Assembly (NCBI RefSeq): GCF_000720325.1
Contig: NZ_JOJM01000031.1
Span: 62,001-126,000 of the forward strand
Origin: Streptomyces sp. NRRL B-1347
GTDB taxonomy: Bacteria; Actinomycetota; Actinomycetes; Streptomycetales; Streptomycetaceae
Length of the DNA stretch: 64,000 nucleotides
Reading direction: 5' to 3'
The first letter of the stretch is position 1; the number at the start of each line of letters is the position of its first letter. The translations under genes and the position numbers were made by a program. Shown here in pieces: positions 50,846 to 59,499 of the stretch. A model generated the notes under the pieces. The model saw only the letters and a program-made list of their open reading frames with translations. It searched no databases and was not told where the DNA came from.

Positions 50846-51615
50846 CCGGTACCGGGGCCTCCGGGCCGACCGGGCCGACCGGGCCGACCGGGTCTTCCGG
50901 GGCGTCCGGGTCTCGCGGGACCGGCCCCCGCCCCGCCCCGGCCGGCGGGCAGCGGGCCGCCTGGGCCGAGGGGGCGCGGGCGGCGGTGCCCTTCACCGTC
51001 GCGATCTTCGCCTTCGGCGTGTCCTTCGGCGTCCTCGCCAAGGGCGCGGGCTTCACCGCGCTCGCCGCGACCTCGATGTCCGGCCTGGTCTTCGTGGGCT
51101 CCTCGCAGTTCGCCGCGGTCTCCGTGATCGTCAACGGCGGCGGCTGGGCGGCCGCCGCCGTCGCGGGGACGCTCCTGAACCTGCGCTACCTGGTGATGGG
51201 CTTCGCCATCCTGCCCGCCCTGCGCGGCGGCCGGGCGCGCCGCGCCGTCGAGTCGCAGCTGGTGATCGAGGAGTCCTGGGCCATCGCGAGCGACGCCGAC
51301 GGGCGGTTCGACCGGGTGCGGCTGCTCTCCTCCGGCGTGGTGCTCTGGCTCGGCTGGGTGCTCGGCACCCTGGCCGGGGCCGTCGGACCCTTCCGGGCGG
51401 TGGACATCCTCAACTACGGCCTGGACGCGGTGTCCCCGGTGCTGTTCTTCCTGCTGCTCGCCCCGCATCTGGGCACCGCCCGCAAGCGGTCGGCGGCCGC
51501 GACGTCGGCGGTGGCCGCCGCCGTCCTCACCGCCGTCGCGGTGCCCGACTCCGCCATCGCCGTGGCCTGCGCCGTCGCCGTCGCCTGGACCTGGTGGGCC
51601 GGGAGGAAACCATGA
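50842..51615 (+). CDS. azlC: AzlC-family amino acid exporter, large subunit
   Basis: 257 aa. The membrane part has the AzlC signature FAFGVSFGVLAKGAGF and SGLVFVGSSQFAAVSVI, about seven to eight spans. AzlCD systems export branched-chain or other hydrophobic amino acids and analogues. Residues 5-28 form eight Gly-X-Y triplets (GPT, GSS, GAS and similar), a collagen-like cytoplasmic or external tail encoded by 9-nt tandem repeats at about 50854-50925; this is unusual for the family. Coupled to the aminotransferase and azlD by ATGA overlaps. Confidence 0.92.
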   Translation: MTGTGASGPTGPTGPTGSSGASGSRGTGPRPAPAGGQRAAWAEGARAAVPFTVAIFAFGVSFGVLAKGAGFTALAATSMSGLVFVGSSQFAAVSVIVNGGGWAAAAVAGTLLNLRYLVMGFAILPALRGGRARRAVESQLVIEESWAIASDADGRFDRVRLLSSGVVLWLGWVLGTLAGAVGPFRAVDILNYGLDAVSPVLFFLLLAPHLGTARKRSAAATSAVAAAVLTAVAVPDSAIAVACAVAVAWTWWAGRKP

Positions 51616-51929
51616 GCAACGACCCGTGGATCGTCGTCGGCGCCCTGGTGGTGACCACGTTCCTCATCAAGGGAGCCGGGTCCCTGGTGATGGGCGACCG
51701 CGAACTGCCCGGCTGGTTCCCGCGGTTCGTGGAGTACCTGACGCCCGCGCTGCTCGCCGTCCTGGTCGTCACCCAGCTCGTGGGCTCGGCGGGCGCGCAC
51801 GGCATGACCTTCGACGCGCGCCTCGCCGGCTTCGCCGGGGCCCTGGTGGCCTGGCGGCTCAAGGCCCCCGTACCGCTCGTCGTCCTGGTGGCCGCGGCGG
51901 TCACGGCGGGCGTACGCGCGCTCGGCTGA
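51612..51929 (+). CDS. azlD: AzlD-family amino acid exporter, small subunit
   Basis: 105 aa with four hydrophobic spans (IVVGALVVTTFLIK, LTPALLAVLVVTQLV, FAGALVAWRL, VPLVVLVAAAVTAG). It pairs with AzlC. ATG overlaps the azlC stop. It is the last gene of the operon and ends 28 nt from the convergent AfsR-like gene. Confidence 0.92.
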   Translation: MSNDPWIVVGALVVTTFLIKGAGSLVMGDRELPGWFPRFVEYLTPALLAVLVVTQLVGSAGAHGMTFDARLAGFAGALVAWRLKAPVPLVVLVAAAVTAGVRALG

Positions 51930-51957
51930 CGCCCGCCGTGACCGGGGGCCGCCGCGC

Positions 51958-54900
51958 TCAGCCGGCACCGGCCTCCGGGCGCGCGGCCGCCGCGGCCCCG
52001 GCGCGCTCCACGGCCGCCGCGACCTCCAGGGCCGCGTCGAGGCCCGGCCGGTGGCCGGTGGCCCGGTGCAGGCGCACGGACCGCTCCACGGCACGGGCCG
52101 CCTTCGCGGGCTGGCCGAGGGCCAGGTGGACACGTGCCAGCTCGGTCAGGGCCGCGCCCTCGGCGAGCGTGAGCCCCGCCTGCCGGGCCGTGCTCAGGGC
52201 CCGCCTGGTGCACGCCAGGGCCTCGCGGCCCTCGTCCAGCTGCCGGTGCACGGCGGCGAGACCGAGGCACGCCGCGGCCTCGGCGCCGCGGCAGCACGCC
52301 GCGCGGGCCGCGTCCAGGGCGCGCCGGTGGTGGTCGAGGGCGCCGGGCACGTCGTCGAGGCGCAGCAGCACCGTGCCGATCGTGTTGAGGGCGTCCGGCT
52401 CGATCAGGCGGCGGCGGGTGCGGTGGGTGACGCCGAGCGCGTCGACGGCGTACTTGAGCGCGAGCCGCGGGTCGCCGAGGTCGCGGCAGACCACCGCGAG
52501 GGCGTTGAGGGACCCCTCCGCCGCATACGTGGCCAGGAGTCTGCCGTCCACCGCGAGCGCCCGGGTGAGCAGGCGCTGGGCCTCCTCCAGAGCGCCGAGC
52601 GCGTGCTGCACGGTCGCGCGGCCCCACAGCGACAGCATCACGGTGTGCTGGTCCCCGGAGGCCTCGGCGCACGCCCCGGCCTCGTCGAAGTGCCGGTGGG
52701 CCGCCTCCAGGTGCCCCTGGTCGAGCCGGGCGCGGCCGAGCAGGAACAGGGCCCAGGCCTCCCCGGCGGGCTGCGTGCCCTCGCGGTAGAGGGCCAGGGC
52801 CCGTTCGGCGTCGCGGACGGCCTGCTCCAGGGCGCCCCGCTCGCGGTGCGACGCGGCGAGCCCGAGCACCGCGCCCGCCCGCTCCACGGGCTCTCCGGCC
52901 CGCGCGAACAGCTCGTCGGCGCGGGCGCTGTGCTCCAGCGCCTCCTCGTGCCGGGCCAGCTCCCACAGGACGTAGCACAGGCTCCAGTGCATCACTGCCC
53001 GCGCGTGGTCGTCGTGTTCGGCCTCGGCGGCCTTCAGACCGGCGTGCGCGGCCCGCAGCCAGTCGGTGCGTCTGCCGTGCTCCATCAGGTGCCCGTGGAC
53101 GGCGAGGGCGGACTTCCAGGCGAACGGCCGCGGTCCGTGGCGCACCGCGTGCTGCGCGCAGGCGAGCAGCGCGGGCCGCTCGTCGTCGAGCCAGGCAAGC
53201 GCCGCGGTGTCGTTCCTGAAGGTCAGCGGAGCGGTGGGGGAGCCGTCCGGCTCGGGCGGCCGGGCGGCGTACCAGGAGTAGAAGGTGCCGTACAGCTGGC
53301 ACGCGGCCTGCTCGGCGGTGCCCAGGTACCAGGTGAGCAGGCGGCCGACGGCCTCGTCGCGCAGGGCGGGGGCGTCCTCCGCCGCGGCCCGCTCCCCGGC
53401 GAAGAGGCGGACCAGGGCGTGCAGGTGGAACCGGCCGGGCCGGTGGGTCTCCAGCAGGCTGCGGGCGGCCAGCTGGTCGAGGAGGCGGGTCGTGGCGGGC
53501 GCCGACGCGCCGGTCAGGGCGGCCGCGGCGGGCACGGACACCTCCGGTCCGGGGGCGAGCGCGAGCAGCCGCAGGGCCTCCCGCTCCGGGGCGGGCAGGG
53601 AGCGGTAGGACAGGGCGAGGACGCTGCGCACGCCGGTGTGCCCCTCCTGGTCGAGGGCGAGTTCGCCGAGGCGGTCGGCGCGCAGCTGGCCGACGATCCG
53701 CGCGATCGGCAGGTGCCGGTCGCCGATGAGGTGGGCCGCGACGATCCGTACGGCGAGCGGCAGCAGACCGCAGAGCCGGACGGCCTCGGCGGCGGCCTCC
53801 GGTTCGCCCCGCACCCGGTCCGCGCCGATGACGCGGCCGAGCAGCGCGAGCGCCTCGTCCTCGCCGAAGACCGCGAGGCTCACCCGGTGGGCGTCGTGGA
53901 AGGCGGTCAGGCCCCGCAGGTCGTTGCGGCTGGTGACGACGACGAAGCAGGTCGGCGAGCCGGGCAGCAGCGGCCGCACCTGTTCGAGCCCGGCGGCGTC
54001 GTCGAGCAGGATCAGGACGCGCTTGCCCGCCAGGAGCGAGCGGTACAGGGCGGCCTTCTCGTCGGTGCTCTCCGGCAGGTGCCCGGTGCCGACGCCGAGG
54101 GCCCGCAGGAGCTGGCCGAGGGCCTCGTCGGCGGTGGTCGGGGGTTCGGCGGCGTGGCCGCGCAGGTTCGCGTACAGCTGGCCGTCGGGGAAGCGGTCGG
54201 CCACCCGGTGCATCCAGTGCACGGCGAGGGCGGTCTTGCCGACGCCCGCCATGCCGGAGACCGAGGAGATCACCAGGGTCTGCCCCGGGCCCGTGTCGTA
54301 GCGGGACAGCAGGGTGTCGAGCTCCCGCAGCTGGTCGGCGCGGCCGGTGAAGCTGGCGACGTCGGGCGGGAGCTGACGGGGGACCGGGCGCGCGGCGGGC
54401 GGGGCCGCGGGGGCCGGGGAGCGCTCGGGGGCGAGCGCGGGGTCGCCGACCAGGACGCGCTGGTGCAGCTCCTTGAGCTGGCGGCCCGGCTCGATGCCCA
54501 CCTCGTCGTCGAGGAGCTGGTAGAACTCCCGGTACGCGGCGAGGGCGTCCGCCTGCCGGCCCGAGCGGTACAGGGCCAGCATCAGCTGCCGACGCAGCCG
54601 CTCCCGCAGCGGGAACTCCCGTACGAGAGGCGTCAGTTCGGCCATCGACGCCTCGTAGCGGCCGAGTTCGACGAGCGCGTCGACGCGGTCCTCGCGGGCC
54701 ACCAGGCGCAGCTCTTCGAGGCGGTCGGTCTCGGCGAGGGCGAAGCTGCGGTCGCTGACCCCTTCGAGCGCGGGCCCCGTCCACAGGGCCAGGGCCTCGT
54801 CGAGGAGGGCGACCACGGTGGCGGCGTCGCCGTCGGCGGCGGCCTTGCGGGCCTGGTCGGTGAGGTGGACGAAGCGCAGGGCGTCGACCTGCTCGTCGGC

Positions 54901-55245
54901 CACCTGGAGCGTGTAGCTGGTGTTGCTGCGGGCGCCCTCGCTGACCAGGACGGCGAAGCCGGAGGTGGCCCGGCTGCCCGGCTCCAGGATGCGGCGCAGG
55001 TGCAGGACGTGGGTGCGCAGCGAACTCACGGCGCCGTCCGGGACCTCGCCCTCCCACAGCAGCTCGGCGAGGCGCGAGGTGCTGACCGGGCCGCGGGCGA
55101 GCGCCAGGGCCGCGAGGAGCGCGCGCTGCTGTGGTCCGAGGCCCACGTGGCGGCCCTGGACCTCCACGCTCACCGGGCCCAGGAGCCGGATGCGCACCGA
55201 CTCCTGTGGCGCCTGCGCCTCCTGGGGCTCCGAGATGCGGCTCAC
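51958..55245 (-). CDS. AfsR-like SARP transcriptional regulator
   Basis: 1095 aa. Order: OmpR-type winged helix (about 18-110, RLLGPVSVEVQGRHVGLGPQ and LRRILEPG), bacterial activation domain (115-262, ending DDEVGIEPGRQLKELHQRVL), NB-ARC ATPase with P-loop GMAGVGKTAL at 331-340 and Walker B VLILLDD, then C-terminal tetratricopeptide-like helices. Such proteins bind direct repeats and activate secondary-metabolite promoters. GTG start after AGGGAG. It converges on azlD and follows two SnoaL-like genes in the same direction. The BacA-like operon is the closest possible target. Confidence 0.92.
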   Translation of the reverse strand: MSRISEPQEAQAPQESVRIRLLGPVSVEVQGRHVGLGPQQRALLAALALARGPVSTSRLAELLWEGEVPDGAVSSLRTHVLHLRRILEPGSRATSGFAVLVSEGARSNTSYTLQVADEQVDALRFVHLTDQARKAAADGDAATVVALLDEALALWTGPALEGVSDRSFALAETDRLEELRLVAREDRVDALVELGRYEASMAELTPLVREFPLRERLRRQLMLALYRSGRQADALAAYREFYQLLDDEVGIEPGRQLKELHQRVLVGDPALAPERSPAPAAPPAARPVPRQLPPDVASFTGRADQLRELDTLLSRYDTGPGQTLVISSVSGMAGVGKTALAVHWMHRVADRFPDGQLYANLRGHAAEPPTTADEALGQLLRALGVGTGHLPESTDEKAALYRSLLAGKRVLILLDDAAGLEQVRPLLPGSPTCFVVVTSRNDLRGLTAFHDAHRVSLAVFGEDEALALLGRVIGADRVRGEPEAAAEAVRLCGLLPLAVRIVAAHLIGDRHLPIARIVGQLRADRLGELALDQEGHTGVRSVLALSYRSLPAPEREALRLLALAPGPEVSVPAAAALTGASAPATTRLLDQLAARSLLETHRPGRFHLHALVRLFAGERAAAEDAPALRDEAVGRLLTWYLGTAEQAACQLYGTFYSWYAARPPEPDGSPTAPLTFRNDTAALAWLDDERPALLACAQHAVRHGPRPFAWKSALAVHGHLMEHGRRTDWLRAAHAGLKAAEAEHDDHARAVMHWSLCYVLWELARHEEALEHSARADELFARAGEPVERAGAVLGLAASHRERGALEQAVRDAERALALYREGTQPAGEAWALFLLGRARLDQGHLEAAHRHFDEAGACAEASGDQHTVMLSLWGRATVQHALGALEEAQRLLTRALAVDGRLLATYAAEGSLNALAVVCRDLGDPRLALKYAVDALGVTHRTRRRLIEPDALNTIGTVLLRLDDVPGALDHHRRALDAARAACCRGAEAAACLGLAAVHRQLDEGREALACTRRALSTARQAGLTLAEGAALTELARVHLALGQPAKAARAVERSVRLHRATGHRPGLDAALEVAAAVERAGAAAAARPEAGAG

Positions 55246-55327
55246 TCGACTCCCTCTGCTTCCCGGTTGGCGGTCCCTGCTCTTGTAGTCGCTGTTCCGC
55301 CCCCGTCCGGTTGCCGCTCCGGCCCCG

Positions 55328-55693
55328 TCAGGTCCCGGCCGGAGCCTCGCCGGACCGGTCGGGTCCGGTCTCGTCGGGGCCGGTGACGAAGCGCCGGATC
55401 ACGCCGTCCGACACCGTGAACTCCCAGGCGGTGTCGATGTCGTTCCAGATGTCGTTGTGGAAGCGGGCGCCCACGGACAGGCCGTCGGGCGACTCGCGGA
55501 CCACCTCCATCCGCGCGTGGGAGGAGAACAGCTCCCGCTCGACCCACGCGTGGAGGTCGCGCTCGGTGCCGACGTCGATCACGGTGGCGTCCCGGGCGAG
55601 GACGGCCCAAAGGGCTTGCTGGTCCTGGGCGTTGACCGCGTCGACGAAGGCGCGTACCGCCGGGTGGGAAGGCGTGCCGCTGGAGGAGGTCAT
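55328..55693 (-). CDS. SnoaL/NTF2-like protein A
   Basis: 121 aa. NTF2-like fold: HPAVRAFVDAVNAQDQQALWAVLARDATVIDVG, then RARFHNDIWNDIDTAWEFTVSDG-like beta strands. The last 20 residues are Pro/Gly-rich. It lies 82 nt upstream of the AfsR-like gene and 87 nt downstream of a second SnoaL-like gene, all on the minus strand, so a three-gene operon is likely. It may be a small enzyme or a ligand-binding protein; no catalytic residues can be assigned. Confidence 0.75.
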   Translation of the reverse strand: MTSSSGTPSHPAVRAFVDAVNAQDQQALWAVLARDATVIDVGTERDLHAWVERELFSSHARMEVVRESPDGLSVGARFHNDIWNDIDTAWEFTVSDGVIRRFVTGPDETGPDRSGEAPAGT

Positions 55694-55780
55694 CTCCGGT
55701 GCTCTCCTGGTGGTTCAGGGTGGTTCAGGGTGGCTCGGGGTCGTCCTGGTCGTCTTGGCCGTCTCGACCGTCCTGGTTGT

Positions 55781-56206
55781 TCAGCCGTCGGTGACGGCCC
55801 GGTGCAGGGCGTGGGTGTCCTCGAACAGGTGGTAGCGCGCGACCCGGCCGTCGACGACCGTGAGGTGCGCGGCGAAGGGCGTGGTCAAGGGCTTGCCCGT
55901 GGCTTTGACGGTGTCCCGCAGATGGCCGATGATCACTCCCTGCTCGCCGTCCACGACGATGTGCGTGACGGTGAACTCCTCCGGCTGCAGATACTCGTGG
56001 AGCGTGGTGAAGAACTCCGTCACGCCCTTGTGCCCGGCGTGGTTCCCCGACCACGGCACCGCGGGGGAGCCGGGGGCGAGGAACTCCGCCGACTCCGAGA
56101 AGAGCCGCACCGCACCGTCCAGGTCCCGGTCCGCGAGCCGGGCCAGATAGGCGTCGATCACTTCTCTGGTGGCCTGCGCGGAAGTCTCGGGGGAGTGCGT
56201 GGACAT
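55781..56206 (-). CDS. SnoaL/NTF2-like protein B
   Basis: 141 aa. SnoaL-like: VIDAYLARLADRDLDGAVRLFSESAEFLAPGS, GHKGVTEFFTTLHEYLQPEEF and VVDGRVARYHLFEDTHALHRAV. ATG 56206 is preceded by GAGGAG. First gene of the minus-strand unit that ends with the AfsR-like regulator. Third NTF2-like protein in 7 kb, which suggests local duplication or a shared chemistry with the one in the BacA-like operon. Confidence 0.78.
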   Translation of the reverse strand: MSTHSPETSAQATREVIDAYLARLADRDLDGAVRLFSESAEFLAPGSPAVPWSGNHAGHKGVTEFFTTLHEYLQPEEFTVTHIVVDGEQGVIIGHLRDTVKATGKPLTTPFAAHLTVVDGRVARYHLFEDTHALHRAVTDG

Positions 56207-56535
56207 CTCACCAACTCCTCGTCTGTCGCTGACGGCAGGACCGACCGCACGGCCGGCCCGCTGGTCGTGGAGTCCCAGTGTGGTGCGCCTGTGGCGGGGA
56301 GCGTAAGGCAGTCGCCGGTTTCGCGCCACGAGTTGGCGGTGCACCGTGGTCGGGCGCGCGTGGCCGCAGGTGACGGAGGGACCGGAGGAGGGGCGGGTAC
56401 CCCCGTCCGGGGGTGCTCCGCGCCGCGGCGGCCGCCGGTGCCGTCCGGGCGGACGCGAAGTGCCCGATCCCCGGCGCCGGTTGGCTGCGCGCGGCCGCTT
56501 CGGCAAGCTGGTGGGGCAGGTGACGGAGGGATGGC
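56207..56535. promoter_or_regulatory. Divergent intergenic region with a 15-bp direct repeat
   Basis: CAGGTGACGGAGGGA occurs at 56367 and again at 56517, exactly 150 nt apart; the second copy supplies the ribosome site of the SARP pseudogene. A short hairpin (ACCCCCG-TC-CGGGGGT) lies at 56399-56414. No clear -10/-35 pair was seen for either side. Confidence 0.4.
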
Positions 56536-58000
56536 ATGCCGGTTCACTTCCGCTTGCTCGGTGACGTCGGGGCGTACGCCGACGGCGCGGAGCTGGATCT
56601 CGGGCACGGGCGGCAGCGGGCGGTGTTCGCCGTGCTGCTCGCCGCGTGCCCGCGCGCCGTGTCCGTGGGGCAGTTGACCGCACGGGTCTGGGGGGACCGG
56701 GCCCCGCAGCGCGCCCGCGGGACGCTGTACGGCTATCTGTCCCGGCTGCGCCGGGCCCTGGCGGACGTACCGGACGCGGGCATCGCGCGGCGCCCGGCCG
56801 GCTACGCCCTGGAAGCGGAACCGGCCCGCGTGGGACCTGCACCGCTTCCGGGCCCTCGCCGACCGGGTCCGCGCCACCGGCGACGTCCGCCGCGCCGCGG
56901 CGCTGCTCCAGCAGGCGCTGGAGCTGTGGCGCGGCGAGCCGTTCGCCGCCGGTACCTGCGACACGCCGTGGTTCGCCGCCCTGCGGGACGCGCTGCTGCG
57001 CGAGCGGCTCACCGTCGAACTGGACCGCAACGACGCCCTGATGTGCCTCGGCCGCCACGCGCGGCTCCTCGACGAACTCCCCGCGGGCCTGGCGGAGCAT
57101 CCGCTCGACGAGCGGCTCGCGGGCCGGTTCATGCTGGCCCTGTACCGCGACGGCCGCCCGGCCCGGGCCCTCGCCCACTACGAAGCGGTGCGCCGCCGCC
57201 TCACCGACGAGCTGGGCACCGACCCCGGCCCGGCCCTGCAACGGCTGCACCAGCGCATCCTCACCGCCGACGCGGGACTCGACCCGGCGCCGGACGCCCG
57301 GCGCGCCGCCCCTGCCCCGCGGCCACCGGCCGGAACCGGGACGCCCCTGCCACGCTAACTGCCGCCGCCCGTACCCCTGTTCGTCGGCCGGAGCCGGGAG
57401 CTCGCCGCGCTCGACCGGCTCCTCGGCCCGGGCGGCGCGTCCGGCGCCACCCCGGCGGTCTGCGCCGTCGTCGGCAGCGGCGGCATCGGCAAGACCTGGC
57501 TCGCCGTCCACTGGGCGCACCGGCACGCCCCGGCGTTCCCCGACGGACAGCTCTACGCCGACCTGCGGGGCTTCGCCGGGGCTGCGGAGCCGGTGCCCGC
57601 ACCGGTCGTCGTGCGGGGCTTCCTCGCCGCCCCCGGCGCCGCCCCCGAGACGCTGCCCGCGGACGCGCCGGGCCAGGCCGCGCTGTACCGGAGCCTGACG
57701 GCCGACAAGCGGATGCTGATCCTCCTTGACAACGCCCGCGACACCGAGCAGGTCCTGCCCCTGCTGCCCGCGAGCACCACGTGCGCGGTCCTGGTCACCA
57801 GCCGTCGCCGCCTGACCGGACTCAGCACCGCGCACGGCGCGCGCCCCGTCGCGGTGGACGTCCACCTCGCCCTCGGCCTGGCCGAGGAGGCGCACCGCGC
57901 CGGGCGGCGGGCCGCGGGCCTCCCCGGCTCCGCGCGGCGCCCGAACCGGGCGGCGGCACCGGCGGAACGGCTGCCGGAGTTCGAGCCGCCGACGCCCTAG
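56536..58000 (+). pseudogene. Decayed SARP/AfsR-type regulator
   Basis: The first frame gives the winged helix (FRLLGDVGAYADGAELDLGHGRQRAV) and LYGYLSRLRRAL. At GGG 56832-56834 an extra base breaks the frame; the second frame continues with the BTAD domain (FRALADRVRATGDVRRAAALL to TDELGTDPGPALQRLHQRI). A TAA at 57356-57358 then interrupts it where relatives have Gln (RQLP). The same frame goes on into NB-ARC with GSGGIGKTWLA and [18 protein letters not shown], and ends at 58000 before the rest of NB-ARC and the TPR region. One frameshift, one nonsense change and a C-terminal loss together argue for true decay. Confidence 0.82.
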
Positions 58001-58095
58001 CCTGTGGTCCCGACAGCCTGTGGTCCCGACCCCGACCCCGACCCCGGTTCCGGCCCTGCCCCGGACCCGACCCCGACCTTGGAGCGCACCCCGCC

Positions 58096-58635
58096 ATGCA
58101 GCCCGTACCGGAGCTTCCGTTCCCCGACGCCCACCGACCCGGCGACGCCCCCGCGCCGCACGCGCTCCTCGCGCCCGTGACGGGCCTCCTCGGCACCTGG
58201 CACGGCCTGGGCGACGGCGAATACCCCACGCTCGACGGGGACTTCGCGTACGCGCAGGAGGTCGTCTTCAGCCACGACGGCCGCCCCTTCCTCCGCTACG
58301 AGGCGCGGGCCTGGATCCTCGACGCCGACGGCGGGCCGCTGCGCCCGGCGGCCCGGGAGAGCGGATGGTGGCGGCTCCAGGCCGACGGCCACGTGGAAGC
58401 GGTCGTCTCCCAGCCCACCGGCATCGTGGAGGTCGCGACCGGCGTCGCGGCCGACGGCACCGTCGACCTCTCCACGCACCAGGTGGCCCTCACCCTCACG
58501 GCCAAGCGGGTCGACGCCACCCGCCGCCGCTACGCCCTGGCCGACGACGGCACGCTCACCTTCAGCCACGACCTCGCGGTGGTCGGCCAGCCGCTGCAAC
58601 ACCACCTCTCGGCCACGCTCCGGCGCGCCCGCTAG
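58096..58635 (+). CDS. Nitrobindin-like / FABP-fold protein
   Basis: 179 aa. The motif [14 protein letters not shown] near residue 35 is the GxWxGxG signature of the heme-binding beta-barrel family (DUF1794, nitrobindin, THAP4 C-terminal domain). The distal part has [26 protein letters not shown] and ends with a His-containing segment (LQHHLSATL) typical of the heme side. Members bind b-type heme and can isomerise peroxynitrite. ATG 58096 has no strong ribosome site. It stands alone after the pseudogene. Confidence 0.85.
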   Translation: MQPVPELPFPDAHRPGDAPAPHALLAPVTGLLGTWHGLGDGEYPTLDGDFAYAQEVVFSHDGRPFLRYEARAWILDADGGPLRPAARESGWWRLQADGHVEAVVSQPTGIVEVATGVAADGTVDLSTHQVALTLTAKRVDATRRRYALADDGTLTFSHDLAVVGQPLQHHLSATLRRAR

Positions 58636-59013
58636 CCACCAAGCCGACAAAGGGGTCGTACGTGTCGTACGTGTAGTAGAGGTCCAAGGGGGAGGTGCGG
58701 CTGTCCTGGCCGACAAGACGCCCTGCCGCGCGGTACGCACCCGGCCTCGGGGGGGCGCGCGGGAAGGGCGTGCGCGAGCTTGTTCCGCGCGCGGTCGGCC
58801 AGGAGGTTTCGAGCCAACTCCCGTGCCGCATAGCTCAAATGCCGACGCGGCCATTCGGCCATCAAGCCGAAAGGTCCGCGCGGCGCGCTCGTCCACTGGC
58901 CGTCAGGTCAATGGTGATCAATGAGCACGGCGGCACCGCGCGCTCGGGGCACGGTGCCGTGGCACGCCCCCCACAAGAGGCCCCCCACGGGCCCGCACAG
59001 AGGAGGACCCCTC
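58636..59013. other. Intergenic stretch with possible broken small minus-strand ORF
   Basis: 378 nt without a convincing gene. On the minus strand a coding-like start at 58865 (MMAEWPRRHLSYAARELARN) loses frame at a run of seven G/C bases near 58750, after which another frame reads TSPLDLYYTYDTYDPFVG. TCGTACGTG repeats at about 58657 and 58666. A clear AGGAGG at 59001 belongs to the next gene. Confidence 0.35.
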
Positions 59014-59499
59014 ATGCGACGTCGACTTGCCACCCTGGCCGTGAGTGCCGCCGCCCTCACCCTCGGCACGGGCCTCGCCGCCGCCCCCGCCTTCGCCGTC
59101 CCGGCGGACAAGGCGCAGGTGCTCAGCAGCTGGACGCAGACCGACGCGGGCAGCTACAACGCCTGGGCCGCAGCCCGCGCCAACCAGGGTGCGTGGAGCG
59201 CCTACCAGTTCAACTGGTCCACGGACTACTGCTCCTCGTCCCCCGACAACCCCTTCGGCTTCCCCTTCCAGACGGCCTGCGCCCGGCACGACTTCGGCTA
59301 CCGCAACTACAAGGAAATGGGGGCCTTCAGCGCCAACAAGGCACGCGTCGACAGCGCTTTCTACGCCGACCTGAAGAGAGTCTGCGCGAACTACAGCGGC
59401 GCGAAGAAGACCACGTGCGACGCGACGGCCTGGACGTACTACCAGGCCGTCGACAAGCTCGGCAGCGTCGCGCCCACGCACACCAAGTCAGCGGCCTGA
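59014..59499 (+). CDS. Secreted phospholipase A2 (prokaryotic type)
   Basis: 161 aa. Signal peptide MRRRLATLAVSAAALTLG ending at AFA. The catalytic His-Asp pair is in CARHDFGYRN, and DYCSSSPDNPFGFPF is the calcium-loop region. Four cysteines (DYC, TAC, RVC, TTC) fit the two disulfides of the Streptomyces violaceoruber enzyme. It hydrolyses the sn-2 ester of phospholipids outside the cell. ATG 59014 has AGGAGG 7 nt upstream. The gene ends at a long hairpin shared with a convergent lipase gene. Confidence 0.93.
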   Translation: MRRRLATLAVSAAALTLGTGLAAAPAFAVPADKAQVLSSWTQTDAGSYNAWAAARANQGAWSAYQFNWSTDYCSSSPDNPFGFPFQTACARHDFGYRNYKEMGAFSANKARVDSAFYADLKRVCANYSGAKKTTCDATAWTYYQAVDKLGSVAPTHTKSAA

